Origin: an uncultured Pseudomonadota bacterium
GTDB lineage: Bacteria; Pseudomonadota; Gammaproteobacteria; Methylococcales; Methylomonadaceae
Reading direction: 5' to 3'
Length of the DNA stretch: 22,670 nucleotides
Assembly (NCBI GenBank): GCA_903902945.1
Contig: CAIUWU010000038.1
Location: 1 to 22,670, forward strand
Position 1 is the first letter of the stretch, and every line of letters starts with the position of its first letter. Made by a program: the position numbers and the translations under genes. The notes below the pieces were generated by a model, which saw only the letters and a list, made by a program, of their open reading frames with translations, did no database searches and was not told where the DNA came from. Positions 1 to 7,145 of the stretch are shown piece after piece.

Positions 1-71
1 CTCCTAGTAGTTCTGATTGTGAAACAATCTGCGCAGAGCTAGGTGCACTCTACAACTTCAAGTAAATGTAA
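1..71. other. Unidentified sequence abutting broken sucA (possible IS end or assembly junction)
   Basis: This edge segment does not encode SucA in any frame, although sucA should continue here. One + strand frame is open from base 3 and ends in TAA at 63-65. It encodes about 20 residues ending E-L-G-A-L-Y-N-F-K, which could be the C-terminus of a gene running in from the left, such as a transposase. I do not recognise it. The segment is A/T-richer than the genes beside it. A mobile-element end, a genome rearrangement or a chimeric contig end would all look like this. No partner inverted repeat can be seen because the other end lies outside the window. Confidence 0.35.
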
Positions 72-94
72 AAAGTCTACTTTGTCATTTTTGA

Positions 95-406
95 GATAAC
101 CAGGATCAGTTACAACAGATTGCCATCATTCGTATTGAACAGCTGTATCCGTTTCCGGTTGAGTATTTCAAACGCGAACTGGCTAAATACCCTAATGTCA
201 GCCAGATCATCTGGTGTCAGGAAGAGCCCAAAAACCAGGGTGCCTGGTATCAAACCCGGCATCATTTCGTTGATAACATCGATAGCCGTATCAGTCTCAG
301 CTATGCCGGCCGTGTCGCCTCGGCGGCACCGGCGGTCGGCAGCTACAAAACCCATATCGCTGAACAAAAAGCAGTGATTCACAGCGCACTCTACGGCAAC
401 CCTTAA
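95..406 (+). pseudogene. sucA: 2-oxoglutarate dehydrogenase E1 (SucA), 3' end only, broken upstream
   Basis: This is the last 103 codons of the thiamine-dependent E1 subunit that decarboxylates 2-oxoglutarate in the TCA cycle. The family signatures are clear: I-A-I-I-R-I-E-Q-L-Y-P-F-P, then W-C-Q-E-E-P-K-N-Q-G-A-W-Y, then Y-A-G-R, with S-A-A-P-A-V-G near the end and TAA at 404-406. Reading back, the frame meets TGA at 92-94. Just upstream, in another frame, bases 72-95 encode K-V-Y-F-V-I-F-E, which matches the K-V-Y-Y-D-L-L-E that normally precedes this region. The homology therefore seems to continue to about base 72 with a small deletion (about 4 bases), and then stops. No start codon fits. 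Eleven bases separate it from sucB, the normal sucAB order. It is either a genuine remnant or an intact gene damaged by sequence errors at a contig end. Confidence 0.7.
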
Positions 407-417
407 GGAAAGCACTC

Positions 418-1587
418 ATGAGTTTAGATATCCTCGCCCCCGCATTACCCGAATCCGTGACTGACGCAACGCTGGTGGTCTGGCACAAAAAAACCGGCGA
501 CTGGGTCGAAGCGGGTGAAAATCTGGCTGACCTTGAAACCGATAAAGTCATACTGGAAGTACCGGCACCCGAATCCGGTGTCTTGCAGGCGATTCAGGTT
601 CAGGGTGGCGAAGTAGTGGTCGCGGGACAGATACTGGCGCAACTGGATTTGCAGAGCGGCCTCAAAAGTCAGCCTGCTGCCGAAAAGACCGCCAGTCCCT
701 CAGTGCGGCGCTTACTAGCCGAAAGCAATCTGGACAGCCAACAAATTCCAGCTTCGGGCAAACATGGCCGGATCCTGAAAACCGATGTCATCGATTATCT
801 GCAACAGCATGCCGAAACCGAACCGGTCAGCATGCAACCGTCGGAACAGCCATTGACGGTTACCACCAGCACGGCGATTGGCAGTCTACGCCCTGAACAA
901 CGGGTACCGATGACCCGGCTGAGAGCCCGGATCGCCGAACGACTGCTGCAAGCCCAGCAAAATGCGGCAATGCTGACCACCTTTAACGAAGTCAACCTGA
1001 AAGCGGTAATCGATCTACGTAATCAGTACAAACAGCGCTTTGAAGATAAACATGCGATCAAACTCGGCTTCATGTCGTTTTTCGTCAAAGCATCAATCGA
1101 AGCCTTGAAACGCTTTCCGGCCATCAATGCCTCAATCGACGGCAATGACATTATTTATCATGGTTATTACGATATTGGCATTGCGGTTACAACACCACGC
1201 GGTCTAATCGTGCCAATTCTGCGCGATGCCGATCAGCTGGATTTTGCCGGTATCGAAAAAGGCATTCAGGATTTCGGCACCAAAGCCCGCAACGGTTCTA
1301 TCAGCGCCGAAGACTTAAGCGGTGGCACGTTCACGATTACCAACGGCGGCATTTTCGGTTCGATGCTGTCTACGCCGATTCTCAATCCGCCACAGTGCGC
1401 AATTCTGGGCATGCACGCAATCAAAGACCGGCCGGTGGTGGAAAATGGCGAAATCGTGATCCGCCCGATCATGTATCTGGCCTTGTCTTATGATCATCGC
1501 CTGGTCGACGGCAAGGAAGCGGTGCAATTTCTGGGGGTAATCAAAGAATGCCTGGAAGCGCCCGCTCACTTATTACTCAACATTTAA
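418..1587 (+). CDS. sucB: Dihydrolipoyllysine succinyltransferase, E2 of 2-oxoglutarate dehydrogenase
   Basis: E2 core of the 2-oxoglutarate dehydrogenase complex. It passes the succinyl group from E1 via a lipoyl arm to CoA, in the cytoplasm. Residues 1-77 form one lipoyl domain with the modified lysine at K43 in E-T-D-K-V. Residues about 92-128 form the E1/E3-binding domain (S-V-R-R-L-L-A-E and H-G-R-I-L-K-T-D-V). A linker leads to the catalytic domain from about 160, ending in D-H-R-L-V-D-G with H360 and D364 as the expected catalytic residues. The 389-residue length is close to the usual 400. The ATG follows AAGGAAAG at good spacing and lies 11 bases after the sucA stop, so it is the expected second gene of sucAB. 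The E3 gene lpd does not follow. Its lipoyl lysine depends on LipB/LipA, encoded at 4462-6029. Pyruvate dehydrogenase E2 is excluded by the single short lipoyl domain and the SucA neighbour. Confidence 0.95.
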   Translation: MSLDILAPALPESVTDATLVVWHKKTGDWVEAGENLADLETDKVILEVPAPESGVLQAIQVQGGEVVVAGQILAQLDLQSGLKSQPAAEKTASPSVRRLLAESNLDSQQIPASGKHGRILKTDVIDYLQQHAETEPVSMQPSEQPLTVTTSTAIGSLRPEQRVPMTRLRARIAERLLQAQQNAAMLTTFNEVNLKAVIDLRNQYKQRFEDKHAIKLGFMSFFVKASIEALKRFPAINASIDGNDIIYHGYYDIGIAVTTPRGLIVPILRDADQLDFAGIEKGIQDFGTKARNGSISAEDLSGGTFTITNGGIFGSMLSTPILNPPQCAILGMHAIKDRPVVENGEIVIRPIMYLALSYDHRLVDGKEAVQFLGVIKECLEAPAHLLLNI

Positions 1588-1599
1588 TGACATTAATGA

Positions 1600-1803
1600 A
1601 TGACATTCAGTGACACTCTGACTGCTCTGACCACGGCAGTAAAACACAGCTGGCAGTACTGCAACGGCGATGCTGAATATCAGCGTTACCTTGAACATTG
1701 CCGGCTGCAGCATGCCGACGGATCTGCGCCGGTTCTGAGCCGCAAGGCTTATTTTGCGGCTCAGACTCAGCGTAAATGGCATGGCATCAAACGCTGCTGC
1801 TAA
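1600..1803 (+). CDS. YbdD/YjiX-family small protein
   Basis: A 67-residue protein of the YbdD/YjiX (DUF466) family. Family marks are a D-A-E-Y-x-x-Y-L-E-H-C segment at about 25-35, a following H, an aromatic/arginine stretch (K-A-Y-F) and a C-terminal K-R-C-C. E. coli YbdD likewise ends in R-C-C. The family usually lies just downstream of cstA or btsT, peptide/pyruvate transporter genes, and its biochemical role is unsettled. Here it sits 12 bases after sucB with no transporter gene visible. The chosen ATG is the third of three closely spaced ATGs and the only one in this frame. No strong ribosome binding site is visible, so coupling to sucB translation is likely. The terminal Cys pair suggests metal or redox chemistry, which is inference only. 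Confidence 0.75.
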   Translation: MTFSDTLTALTTAVKHSWQYCNGDAEYQRYLEHCRLQHADGSAPVLSRKAYFAAQTQRKWHGIKRCC

Positions 1804-1863
1804 AACCGGTCAAAAAATTATCGCCATCCCAAAAATAACAATAAGCCGTCATCCAAGCATTCC

Positions 1864-2952
1864 ATGAGCAAACGCACCGATTTTTCCAATTTAACCTTCA
1901 TCCGCGACATCCTGCAGCGCTTTCTGCCCAATTCACAAGTGGTAGCGCTAGCAATTATTTTACTGGTCGGTTCGTTTTTGGTGTATTCACTAGCCGGCGT
2001 TCTGATGCCGGTGTTTGCATCCATCGTCATCGCTTATCTGCTGGAAGGCCTGGTAATCCGCGCCGAAAACCGCCAAATGCCACGCCTGATTGCCGTTTAT
2101 ATGGTGTTTGCGGCTTTTCTGACGGCACTGGTGTTTGTGCTGGTGATTCTGCTGCCGATGCTGTCGGAACAAACCGTACAGCTGATCCAACGCATTCCCG
2201 ATATAGCCGGCAGCATCCAGAATGAAATCATGCGCTTACCCGAAAAACATCCCGAGCTGATTTCTGAAATCCGCATTCGGGAGATCATGTTCGCCATCCA
2301 GCAGGATTTGCTGCGTTACAGCCAGAACATCATTTCCGGTTCGGCACAGTCGGTTGCCGGCATTGTCGCCGCCATTATTTATTTGTTTCTGGTACCGATG
2401 ATGGTGTTCTTTTTTCTGAAGGACAAAGTCGTTCTGCTCAACTGGTTAAAACAGTTTCTGCCCAGTGATCGCTCGCTGACCATCAAAGTCTGGCAGGAAG
2501 TCGATTCACAAATTGCCAACTATGTCCGCGGTAAATTCCTGGAAGTGTTCATCTTATGGGCCAGCAGTTACATCACCTTTACCTTGCTTGATCTCAATTA
2601 CGCCATGCTGCTGGCGGTACTGATGGGATTGTCGGTGGTGATTCCGTATGTCGGGGCAACCCTGGTGACCTTCCCTGTTATCGGCGTCGCCTATGTGCAA
2701 TGGGCTGGCAGCAGCGGCGATGAATTCATGTACCTGGTGATCAGCTATTCACTGATTCAGGCGATAGACGGCGTGGTACTGGTTCCTTTGCTGTTTTCGG
2801 AAGCCGTGAATCTGCATCCGATCGCTATTATCGTTGCCATTCTGTTCTTTGGCGGCATCTGGGGATTCTGGGGCGTGTTTTTCGCGATTCCACAGGCTAC
2901 CCTGGTCAGAGCGGTTCTGACTGCCTGGCCACGACACGAAGCGCCACAGTAA
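1864..2952 (+). CDS. AI-2E transporter family (PerM-like) membrane protein
   Basis: A 362-residue polytopic inner-membrane protein of the PF01594 family (PerM, YdiK, TqsA relatives). A short cytoplasmic N-terminus is followed by paired hydrophobic segments at about 25-60 and 70-100. A soluble helical stretch at 105-160 comes next (Q-R-I-P-D-I-A-G and following), then further membrane segments from about 165 to the end. Family hallmarks include F-L-V-P-M-M-V-F-F-F-L-K-D and G-F-W-G-V-F-F-A-I-P near the C-terminus. Members export small molecules or ions (autoinducer-2 in TqsA, Na+/H+ in some), and the sequence does not tell which substrate applies. In many gammaproteobacteria a perM-type gene is an isolated housekeeping gene. 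It lies 60 bases after the ybdD-like gene on the same strand and is convergent with the PhoH gene. No clear ribosome binding site precedes the ATG. Confidence 0.88.
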   Translation: MSKRTDFSNLTFIRDILQRFLPNSQVVALAIILLVGSFLVYSLAGVLMPVFASIVIAYLLEGLVIRAENRQMPRLIAVYMVFAAFLTALVFVLVILLPMLSEQTVQLIQRIPDIAGSIQNEIMRLPEKHPELISEIRIREIMFAIQQDLLRYSQNIISGSAQSVAGIVAAIIYLFLVPMMVFFFLKDKVVLLNWLKQFLPSDRSLTIKVWQEVDSQIANYVRGKFLEVFILWASSYITFTLLDLNYAMLLAVLMGLSVVIPYVGATLVTFPVIGVAYVQWAGSSGDEFMYLVISYSLIQAIDGVVLVPLLFSEAVNLHPIAIIVAILFFGGIWGFWGVFFAIPQATLVRAVLTAWPRHEAPQ

Positions 2953-2965
2953 CTCACTGAGGCGC
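2941..2965. terminator. Hairpin between convergent genes, candidate bidirectional terminator
   Basis: Ten-base arms GCGCCACAGT (2941-2950) and ACTGAGGCGC (2956-2965) pair with one mismatch around a five-base loop AACTC. The stop codon of the permease gene (2950-2952) lies in the left arm and loop, and the PhoH gene ends 15 bases to the right. Position between two converging genes suits transcription termination in both directions. No run of T follows on either strand, so intrinsic termination is uncertain. Confidence 0.5.
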
Positions 2966-2979
2966 CAGCCAATCACGCT

Positions 2980-4392
2980 CTACAAGTTATCAGAAGCAAA
3001 ATCTGCCAACCGTGAACGCTCACCACGACGCAGAGTAATATGCGCACTGTTTTCCCAGTGCTTGAAGCGGTCAACCACATAGGTCAGACCGGAACTGGTG
3101 GCGGTTAAGTAAGGCGTATCGATTTGTGCCAGATTGCCGATACAAATGATTTTGGTGCCCGGACCGGCGCGGGTAATCAGGGTTTTCAGCTGTTTTGGCG
3201 TCAGGTTTTGCGCTTCATCGATGATCAGATACCGATTCAGAAAAGTCCGGCCACGCATAAAGTTGAGCGAGCGGATCTTGACCCGGTTCATCAGAATATT
3301 GTGCGAAGCATTCTGCTCCCAGTCACTAACGCCAGACCGACTACCCAAAACTTCCAGATTGTCCATCAGCGCCCCCATCCACGGCACCATTTTTTCTTCT
3401 TCGGTACCGGGCAGAAAACCAATATCTTCACCCACCGGCATGGTTTCGCGGGTCATGATGATTTCCTGATAGAGCTTCTGTTCCAGTGTCAATGACAGGC
3501 CAGCTGCCAGTGCCAGCAAAGTCTTACCGGTTCCTGCCGACCCCAGCAAGGTAACAAAATCAATATTGGGATCCAGCAAGACATTCAGGGCAAAATTCTG
3601 TTCCCGGTTCTTGGCCGACACCCCCCAGACGCTGTGCGATTTCGAACGAAAATCCTGTAATAACTGCAGCACCGCGGTTTCGCCCTCGCAGGATTTCACC
3701 AGTGCCTCAAAACCGCTTTCCTGATTCAGGTACAAATACTGATTGGGAAACCAATCTTTGACTATCGGACTATGGATGCGGTAATAGGTCTGGCCATTTT
3801 CCAGCCAGGACTCCATCCCGGAGCCATGCTGTTCCCAGAAATCGTCCTCCAACTGCAAAGTCCCGCTGTATAACAGGTCGATATCATCAATGGTCTGGTC
3901 GTTATGATAATCCTCGGCATTAATCTGCAAAGCCGCTGCCTTGATGCGCATATTGATGTCTTTGGACACCAGAATGACCTGCACATCGGGAAACTCCTTG
4001 GACAAAGCCAGCACGATGCTGAGAATCGAGTTATCGGCGATCTGCCCGGGTAAATCCGGCGGTAACAAATGCGAAAGCTGATGAGTCTGAAAAAACAAGC
4101 GGCCCTGGGCGTTTTCTTCATTACTTAAATTGTTGCCGATCCGTGAAAGCGGCAAGCCTTCATTGATACGCTGCTGATCGACATCCCGGATCAGTTCATC
4201 CAGAAAACGACTGACCTGCCGCACATTGCGCGACACATCCGACAAGCCTTTCTTGGCGTGATCCAGTTCTTCCAGTACCACCATAGGAATAAAAATATTG
4301 TGTTCCTGAAATCTGAAAATCGACGCTGGATCGTGCATCAATACATTGGTATCCAGTACAAACAGTTTTTTGCCGATAAATTTAATATTCAT
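2980..4392 (-). CDS. PIN-domain plus PhoH ATPase fusion protein (YlaK/PhoH2-like)
   Basis: A 470-residue protein joining an N-terminal PIN ribonuclease-like domain to a PhoH-type P-loop ATPase. The PIN domain (about 10-160) opens with F-V-L-D-T-N-V-L-M-H-D (D14) and carries further acidic residues (E41/E42, D145 in V-S-K-D). The PhoH part has Walker A G-S-A-G-T-G-K-T at 284-291 and Walker B L-I-I-D-E-A-Q-N, followed by G-N-L-A-Q-I-D-T. PIN-PhoH (PhoH2) proteins in actinobacteria unwind and cut RNA. The same activity here is inferred from the domains. An in-frame TTG at 4416 would add 8 residues, but the ATG at 4392 is preceded by GAGG at proper spacing and starts directly at the PIN core, so it is preferred. 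The gene follows lipA by 69 bases on the same strand, probably at the end of the dacA-lipA transcript. Confidence 0.93.
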   Translation of the reverse strand: MNIKFIGKKLFVLDTNVLMHDPASIFRFQEHNIFIPMVVLEELDHAKKGLSDVSRNVRQVSRFLDELIRDVDQQRINEGLPLSRIGNNLSNEENAQGRLFFQTHQLSHLLPPDLPGQIADNSILSIVLALSKEFPDVQVILVSKDINMRIKAAALQINAEDYHNDQTIDDIDLLYSGTLQLEDDFWEQHGSGMESWLENGQTYYRIHSPIVKDWFPNQYLYLNQESGFEALVKSCEGETAVLQLLQDFRSKSHSVWGVSAKNREQNFALNVLLDPNIDFVTLLGSAGTGKTLLALAAGLSLTLEQKLYQEIIMTRETMPVGEDIGFLPGTEEEKMVPWMGALMDNLEVLGSRSGVSDWEQNASHNILMNRVKIRSLNFMRGRTFLNRYLIIDEAQNLTPKQLKTLITRAGPGTKIICIGNLAQIDTPYLTATSSGLTYVVDRFKHWENSAHITLRRGERSRLADFASDNL

Positions 4393-4461
4393 AGCTGCCT
4401 CGAAAGTTAGCGCCAAAGCGGATTATCGTTGATGGACTGTGTTTTGCCTGAGGAGATTTCC

Positions 4462-5418
4462 TTAAATAAGCTGGGCGGCCTGTAAATCGGCGTGATAAGA
4501 CGAACGGACCAGCGGTGCGCTGGCCACTTGCTGAAACCCCATGTCTTTGGCAATTTCGGCATAGCGCTGAAACTGATCGGGGTGAATGTACTCCTGCACC
4601 GCCAGATGTGCTTTGCTGGGCTGCAGATACTGCCCCAAGGTCAGCATGCTGACTTCATATGCCCGTAAATCAGCCATCACTGCCAGCACTTCGGCCTCGG
4701 TTTCGCCGATGCCGAGCATCAGACCGGATTTGCTGGGCACTTGCGGCAACAGTTGATGATGGTGTTTCAGTAATTGCAAGGATCCGTGGTAGTCAGCACC
4801 GGGGCGCGCCTGACGGTATAAACGCGGCACCGTTTCCAGATTATGATTGAACACATCACACGGCTGCCGCTGCAGAATATCCAGCGCCACTTGCATGCGG
4901 CCACGGAAGTCTGGCACCAGTACTTCGATTTTGGTCTGCGGACTGTGGTTGCGTACCGCAGCGATACAAGCGGCAAAATGACCGGCACCGCCATCGCGCA
5001 GATCGTCACGATTGACTGAGGTAATCACCACGTATTTCAGCGCCATCGCCTGAATGGTCTTAGCCAGATTCAAGGGCTCTTGGCTATCCAACGGTTGTGG
5101 CTTACCGTGGGCCACGTCGCAAAACGGGCAGCGCCGGGTGCACAAATCACCCATGATCATGAAGGTTGCGGTGCCGTGATTGAAGCATTCGCCCAGATTG
5201 GGACAGGCGGCTTCTTCGCAAACGGTATGCAGCCGGTTTTCGCGCAGGACTTGTTTGATTTGATTGATTCTGTCGCCGGCCGGTAACTTGATGCGAATCC
5301 AGTCCGGTTTGCGTAGCAGGGTTTCCGGTTTTTCAACTTTAACCGGAATCCGTGACAGTTTTTCATCATTACGCTGATGAGTCTCCGGGGTGAATCGAGA
5401 AGGTGCTTCTAACTTCAT
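4462..5418 (-). CDS. lipA: Lipoyl synthase
   Basis: Radical SAM enzyme that inserts two sulfurs into protein-bound octanoate, completing lipoate on E2 and H proteins. The auxiliary cluster ligands are C67, C72 and C78 in C-E-E-A-A-C-P-N-L-G-E-C. The radical SAM ligands are C93, C97 and C100 in C-T-R-R-C-P-F-C. The conserved C-terminal R-S-S-Y-H-A is present and supplies the serine ligand of the sacrificial cluster. The 318-residue length matches the family. The ATG overlaps the lipB stop by four bases (ATGA), so the two are probably translationally coupled, giving the enzymes of the two successive steps together. Its products are needed by the SucB encoded at 418-1587. Confidence 0.97.
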   Translation of the reverse strand: MKLEAPSRFTPETHQRNDEKLSRIPVKVEKPETLLRKPDWIRIKLPAGDRINQIKQVLRENRLHTVCEEAACPNLGECFNHGTATFMIMGDLCTRRCPFCDVAHGKPQPLDSQEPLNLAKTIQAMALKYVVITSVNRDDLRDGGAGHFAACIAAVRNHSPQTKIEVLVPDFRGRMQVALDILQRQPCDVFNHNLETVPRLYRQARPGADYHGSLQLLKHHHQLLPQVPSKSGLMLGIGETEAEVLAVMADLRAYEVSMLTLGQYLQPSKAHLAVQEYIHPDQFQRYAEIAKDMGFQQVASAPLVRSSYHADLQAAQLI

Positions 5419-6029
5419 GCTGCAATCGCCTTGATGAGGTGATGAATAACCGGTATTGCCAGTTCGTGATTATGCACAGACACACCCAGGTCCACCAACT
5501 GTGTCACTGACAGACCTTGATAACCACAAGGATTAATCTGTTTGAACGGTGTCAGATCCATGGCGTTATTGATACTGATACCGTGATAACAACAGCCTGA
5601 TTTGATTCTTAAACCCAACGAGGCAATTTTACTGCCCTCGACATAAACCCCCGGTGCCTTGGGCTGGGCAGCCGCAGCAATGCCGTATTGTTTCAGGGTA
5701 TCGATGATGGCATTTTCCAGAATGGTTACCAACTGTCGTGGTCCCAACCCCAGTGGTTTCAGATCCAGTAACAGATAAATCAGCAGTTGTCCCGGACCGT
5801 GGTAAGTAATCTGCCCGCCCCGGTCAGTTTCAATCACGGGTATTGCGGTAGGGCTCAATAAATGGCTACGCTGACCATTCAGGCCCAGGGTGTAAACCGG
5901 CGGATGTTCGGTAATCCAGATCTGATTGGGCGTATCGGGTTGCCGGCTGGCAGTGAATTGCTGCATCTGCTGCAAGACTGTCTGATAGTCTTGCAGGCCG
6001 AGACAGCGAATGTCCGTTATCTGCTGCAC
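5415..6029 (-). CDS. lipB: Lipoyl(octanoyl) transferase
   Basis: Moves the octanoyl group from octanoyl-ACP to the lipoyl-domain lysine, the step before LipA. Family motifs are G-G-Q-I-T-Y-H-G-P-G-Q at 71-81, the catalytic lysine K134 in G-S-K-I-A-S-L-G-L-R-I, and the catalytic cysteine C168 in I-N-P-C-G-Y-Q-G. The 204 residues match the usual length. The start is a GTG at 6029, seven bases after the ybeD-like stop. No ATG is available that keeps the N-terminal strand, and the ribosome binding site is weak. It sits in the classic ybeD-lipB-lipA order known from E. coli. Confidence 0.96.
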   Translation of the reverse strand: MQQITDIRCLGLQDYQTVLQQMQQFTASRQPDTPNQIWITEHPPVYTLGLNGQRSHLLSPTAIPVIETDRGGQITYHGPGQLLIYLLLDLKPLGLGPRQLVTILENAIIDTLKQYGIAAAAQPKAPGVYVEGSKIASLGLRIKSGCCYHGISINNAMDLTPFKQINPCGYQGLSVTQLVDLGVSVHNHELAIPVIHHLIKAIAA

Positions 6030-6036
6030 GCGGTTG

Positions 6037-6309
6037 TTACAGCGCCATCAATACGCTGGGATGCGCAGTCAGATCCATATAAATCGCATCCAGCTGTTGC
6101 CGACTGCTGGCTTCTATCATGATGGTCACTGCCGCATATTTTCCGCCTTTACTGGGACGCGAAGTCACTGCTGCTTCCCCCAGATCCGGTACATGACGGC
6201 GGACGATTTCCACCACTATCAAATCGAAATCGTCCGCACTCAGCCCCATGGCTTTGATCGGGAACTGACAGGGAAATTCAAATAATGAATCGTTTGAGTT
6301 TTCGGTCAT
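6037..6309 (-). CDS. ybeD: YbeD-family protein (DUF493)
   Basis: A 90-residue protein of the YbeD (DUF493) family: a small alpha/beta domain resembling ACT-type regulatory folds, with F-E-F-P-C-Q-F-P-I-K-A-M-G at the N-terminus and S-K-G-G-K-Y-A-A-V-T-I in the middle strand. Its function is not established. In E. coli and many relatives it lies between dacA and lipB, and the same place is kept here. The ATG overlaps the dat stop by four bases. A role tied to lipoate or D-alanine metabolism is only suggested by position. Confidence 0.92.
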   Translation of the reverse strand: MTENSNDSLFEFPCQFPIKAMGLSADDFDLIVVEIVRRHVPDLGEAAVTSRPSKGGKYAAVTIMIEASSRQQLDAIYMDLTAHPSVLMAL

Positions 6310-7145
6310 GACAATGATTGTTTATAAGCTTGTAATAACTGATCCAGTTGCTGCCAGACCGGGCCGGGCTTGCCCGAACCGACCGCCGCACCATCCAGTT
6401 CAATCACCGGCACAATCTCACGGGTTGAGCTGGTGACCCAGATTTCACTGGCGGTTTTAATGCTGTCGAGACTGATAGCCGCTTCCTGACAAGGTACCTG
6501 ATGGGCAAGCGCCAGCTCCAGAATCACATCGCGGGTAATACCGGGCAGAATCTGATGGCTTTTGGGTGGGGTGAGCAATACGCCGTCGATCACGGCAAAC
6601 ACATTACTGGCGGCACCTTCGACCACCAAACCGTCCTTGACCAGCAGCGCTTCGGCACAATCCTGATCCAGTGCTTCCTGACGCAACAGAATATTTCCCA
6701 GCAAGGTAATCGCTTTGACATTACACATCTGCCAGCGAATATCATCCAGCGTAATACATTTGATACCAGTAATCCGACCGGCAAACGGCTTGATTTCCGA
6801 ACACATGGCAAACACGGTCGGCACCACTTGCTCAGGGAAACCGTGATCGCGTTTGGCGGCATAACCCCGGGTGACTTGCAGATAGATATACTGATCTTTG
6901 CTGCTATCCAGCATCGGCGCGAAAATCGCCTGCCAATCAGCCACTGAGTGCGGTAATGACAAGCGAATTCCGCTTAGACTGTTATTCAGGCGCTGGATAT
7001 GATCTTCCAGACGAAACAGTTTGCCCGCATAGGCCGGAATCACCTCGTAAACGCCATCCCCAAACAGAAAACCACGATCAAGTACCGAGACCTTGGCATC
7101 AGCCAATGGCAAGTACTCGCCGTTCAAATACACTAAATCAGTCAT
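6306..7145 (-). CDS. dat: D-amino-acid aminotransferase (class IV PLP enzyme)
   Basis: Fold-type IV PLP aminotransferase that interconverts D-alanine and D-glutamate with their 2-oxo acids in the cytoplasm. The N-terminus has D-R-G-F-L-F-G-D-G-V-Y-E-V (23-35). The PLP lysine is K144 in C-N-V-K-A-I-T-L-L-G-N, and E176 lies in V-V-E-G-A-A-S-N. The V-T-R-G...K-R-D-H segment at 91-101 places Arg and His much as in Bacillus D-alanine aminotransferase, where they bind the substrate carboxylate. This favours Dat over the branched-chain enzyme IlvE or aminodeoxychorismate lyase PabC, though PabC cannot be fully excluded. The start overlaps the dacA stop by one base (TAATG). Its place after a D-alanine-releasing carboxypeptidase gene suits recycling of D-alanine. 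Confidence 0.87.
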   Translation of the reverse strand: MTDLVYLNGEYLPLADAKVSVLDRGFLFGDGVYEVIPAYAGKLFRLEDHIQRLNNSLSGIRLSLPHSVADWQAIFAPMLDSSKDQYIYLQVTRGYAAKRDHGFPEQVVPTVFAMCSEIKPFAGRITGIKCITLDDIRWQMCNVKAITLLGNILLRQEALDQDCAEALLVKDGLVVEGAASNVFAVIDGVLLTPPKSHQILPGITRDVILELALAHQVPCQEAAISLDSIKTASEIWVTSSTREIVPVIELDGAAVGSGKPGPVWQQLDQLLQAYKQSLS

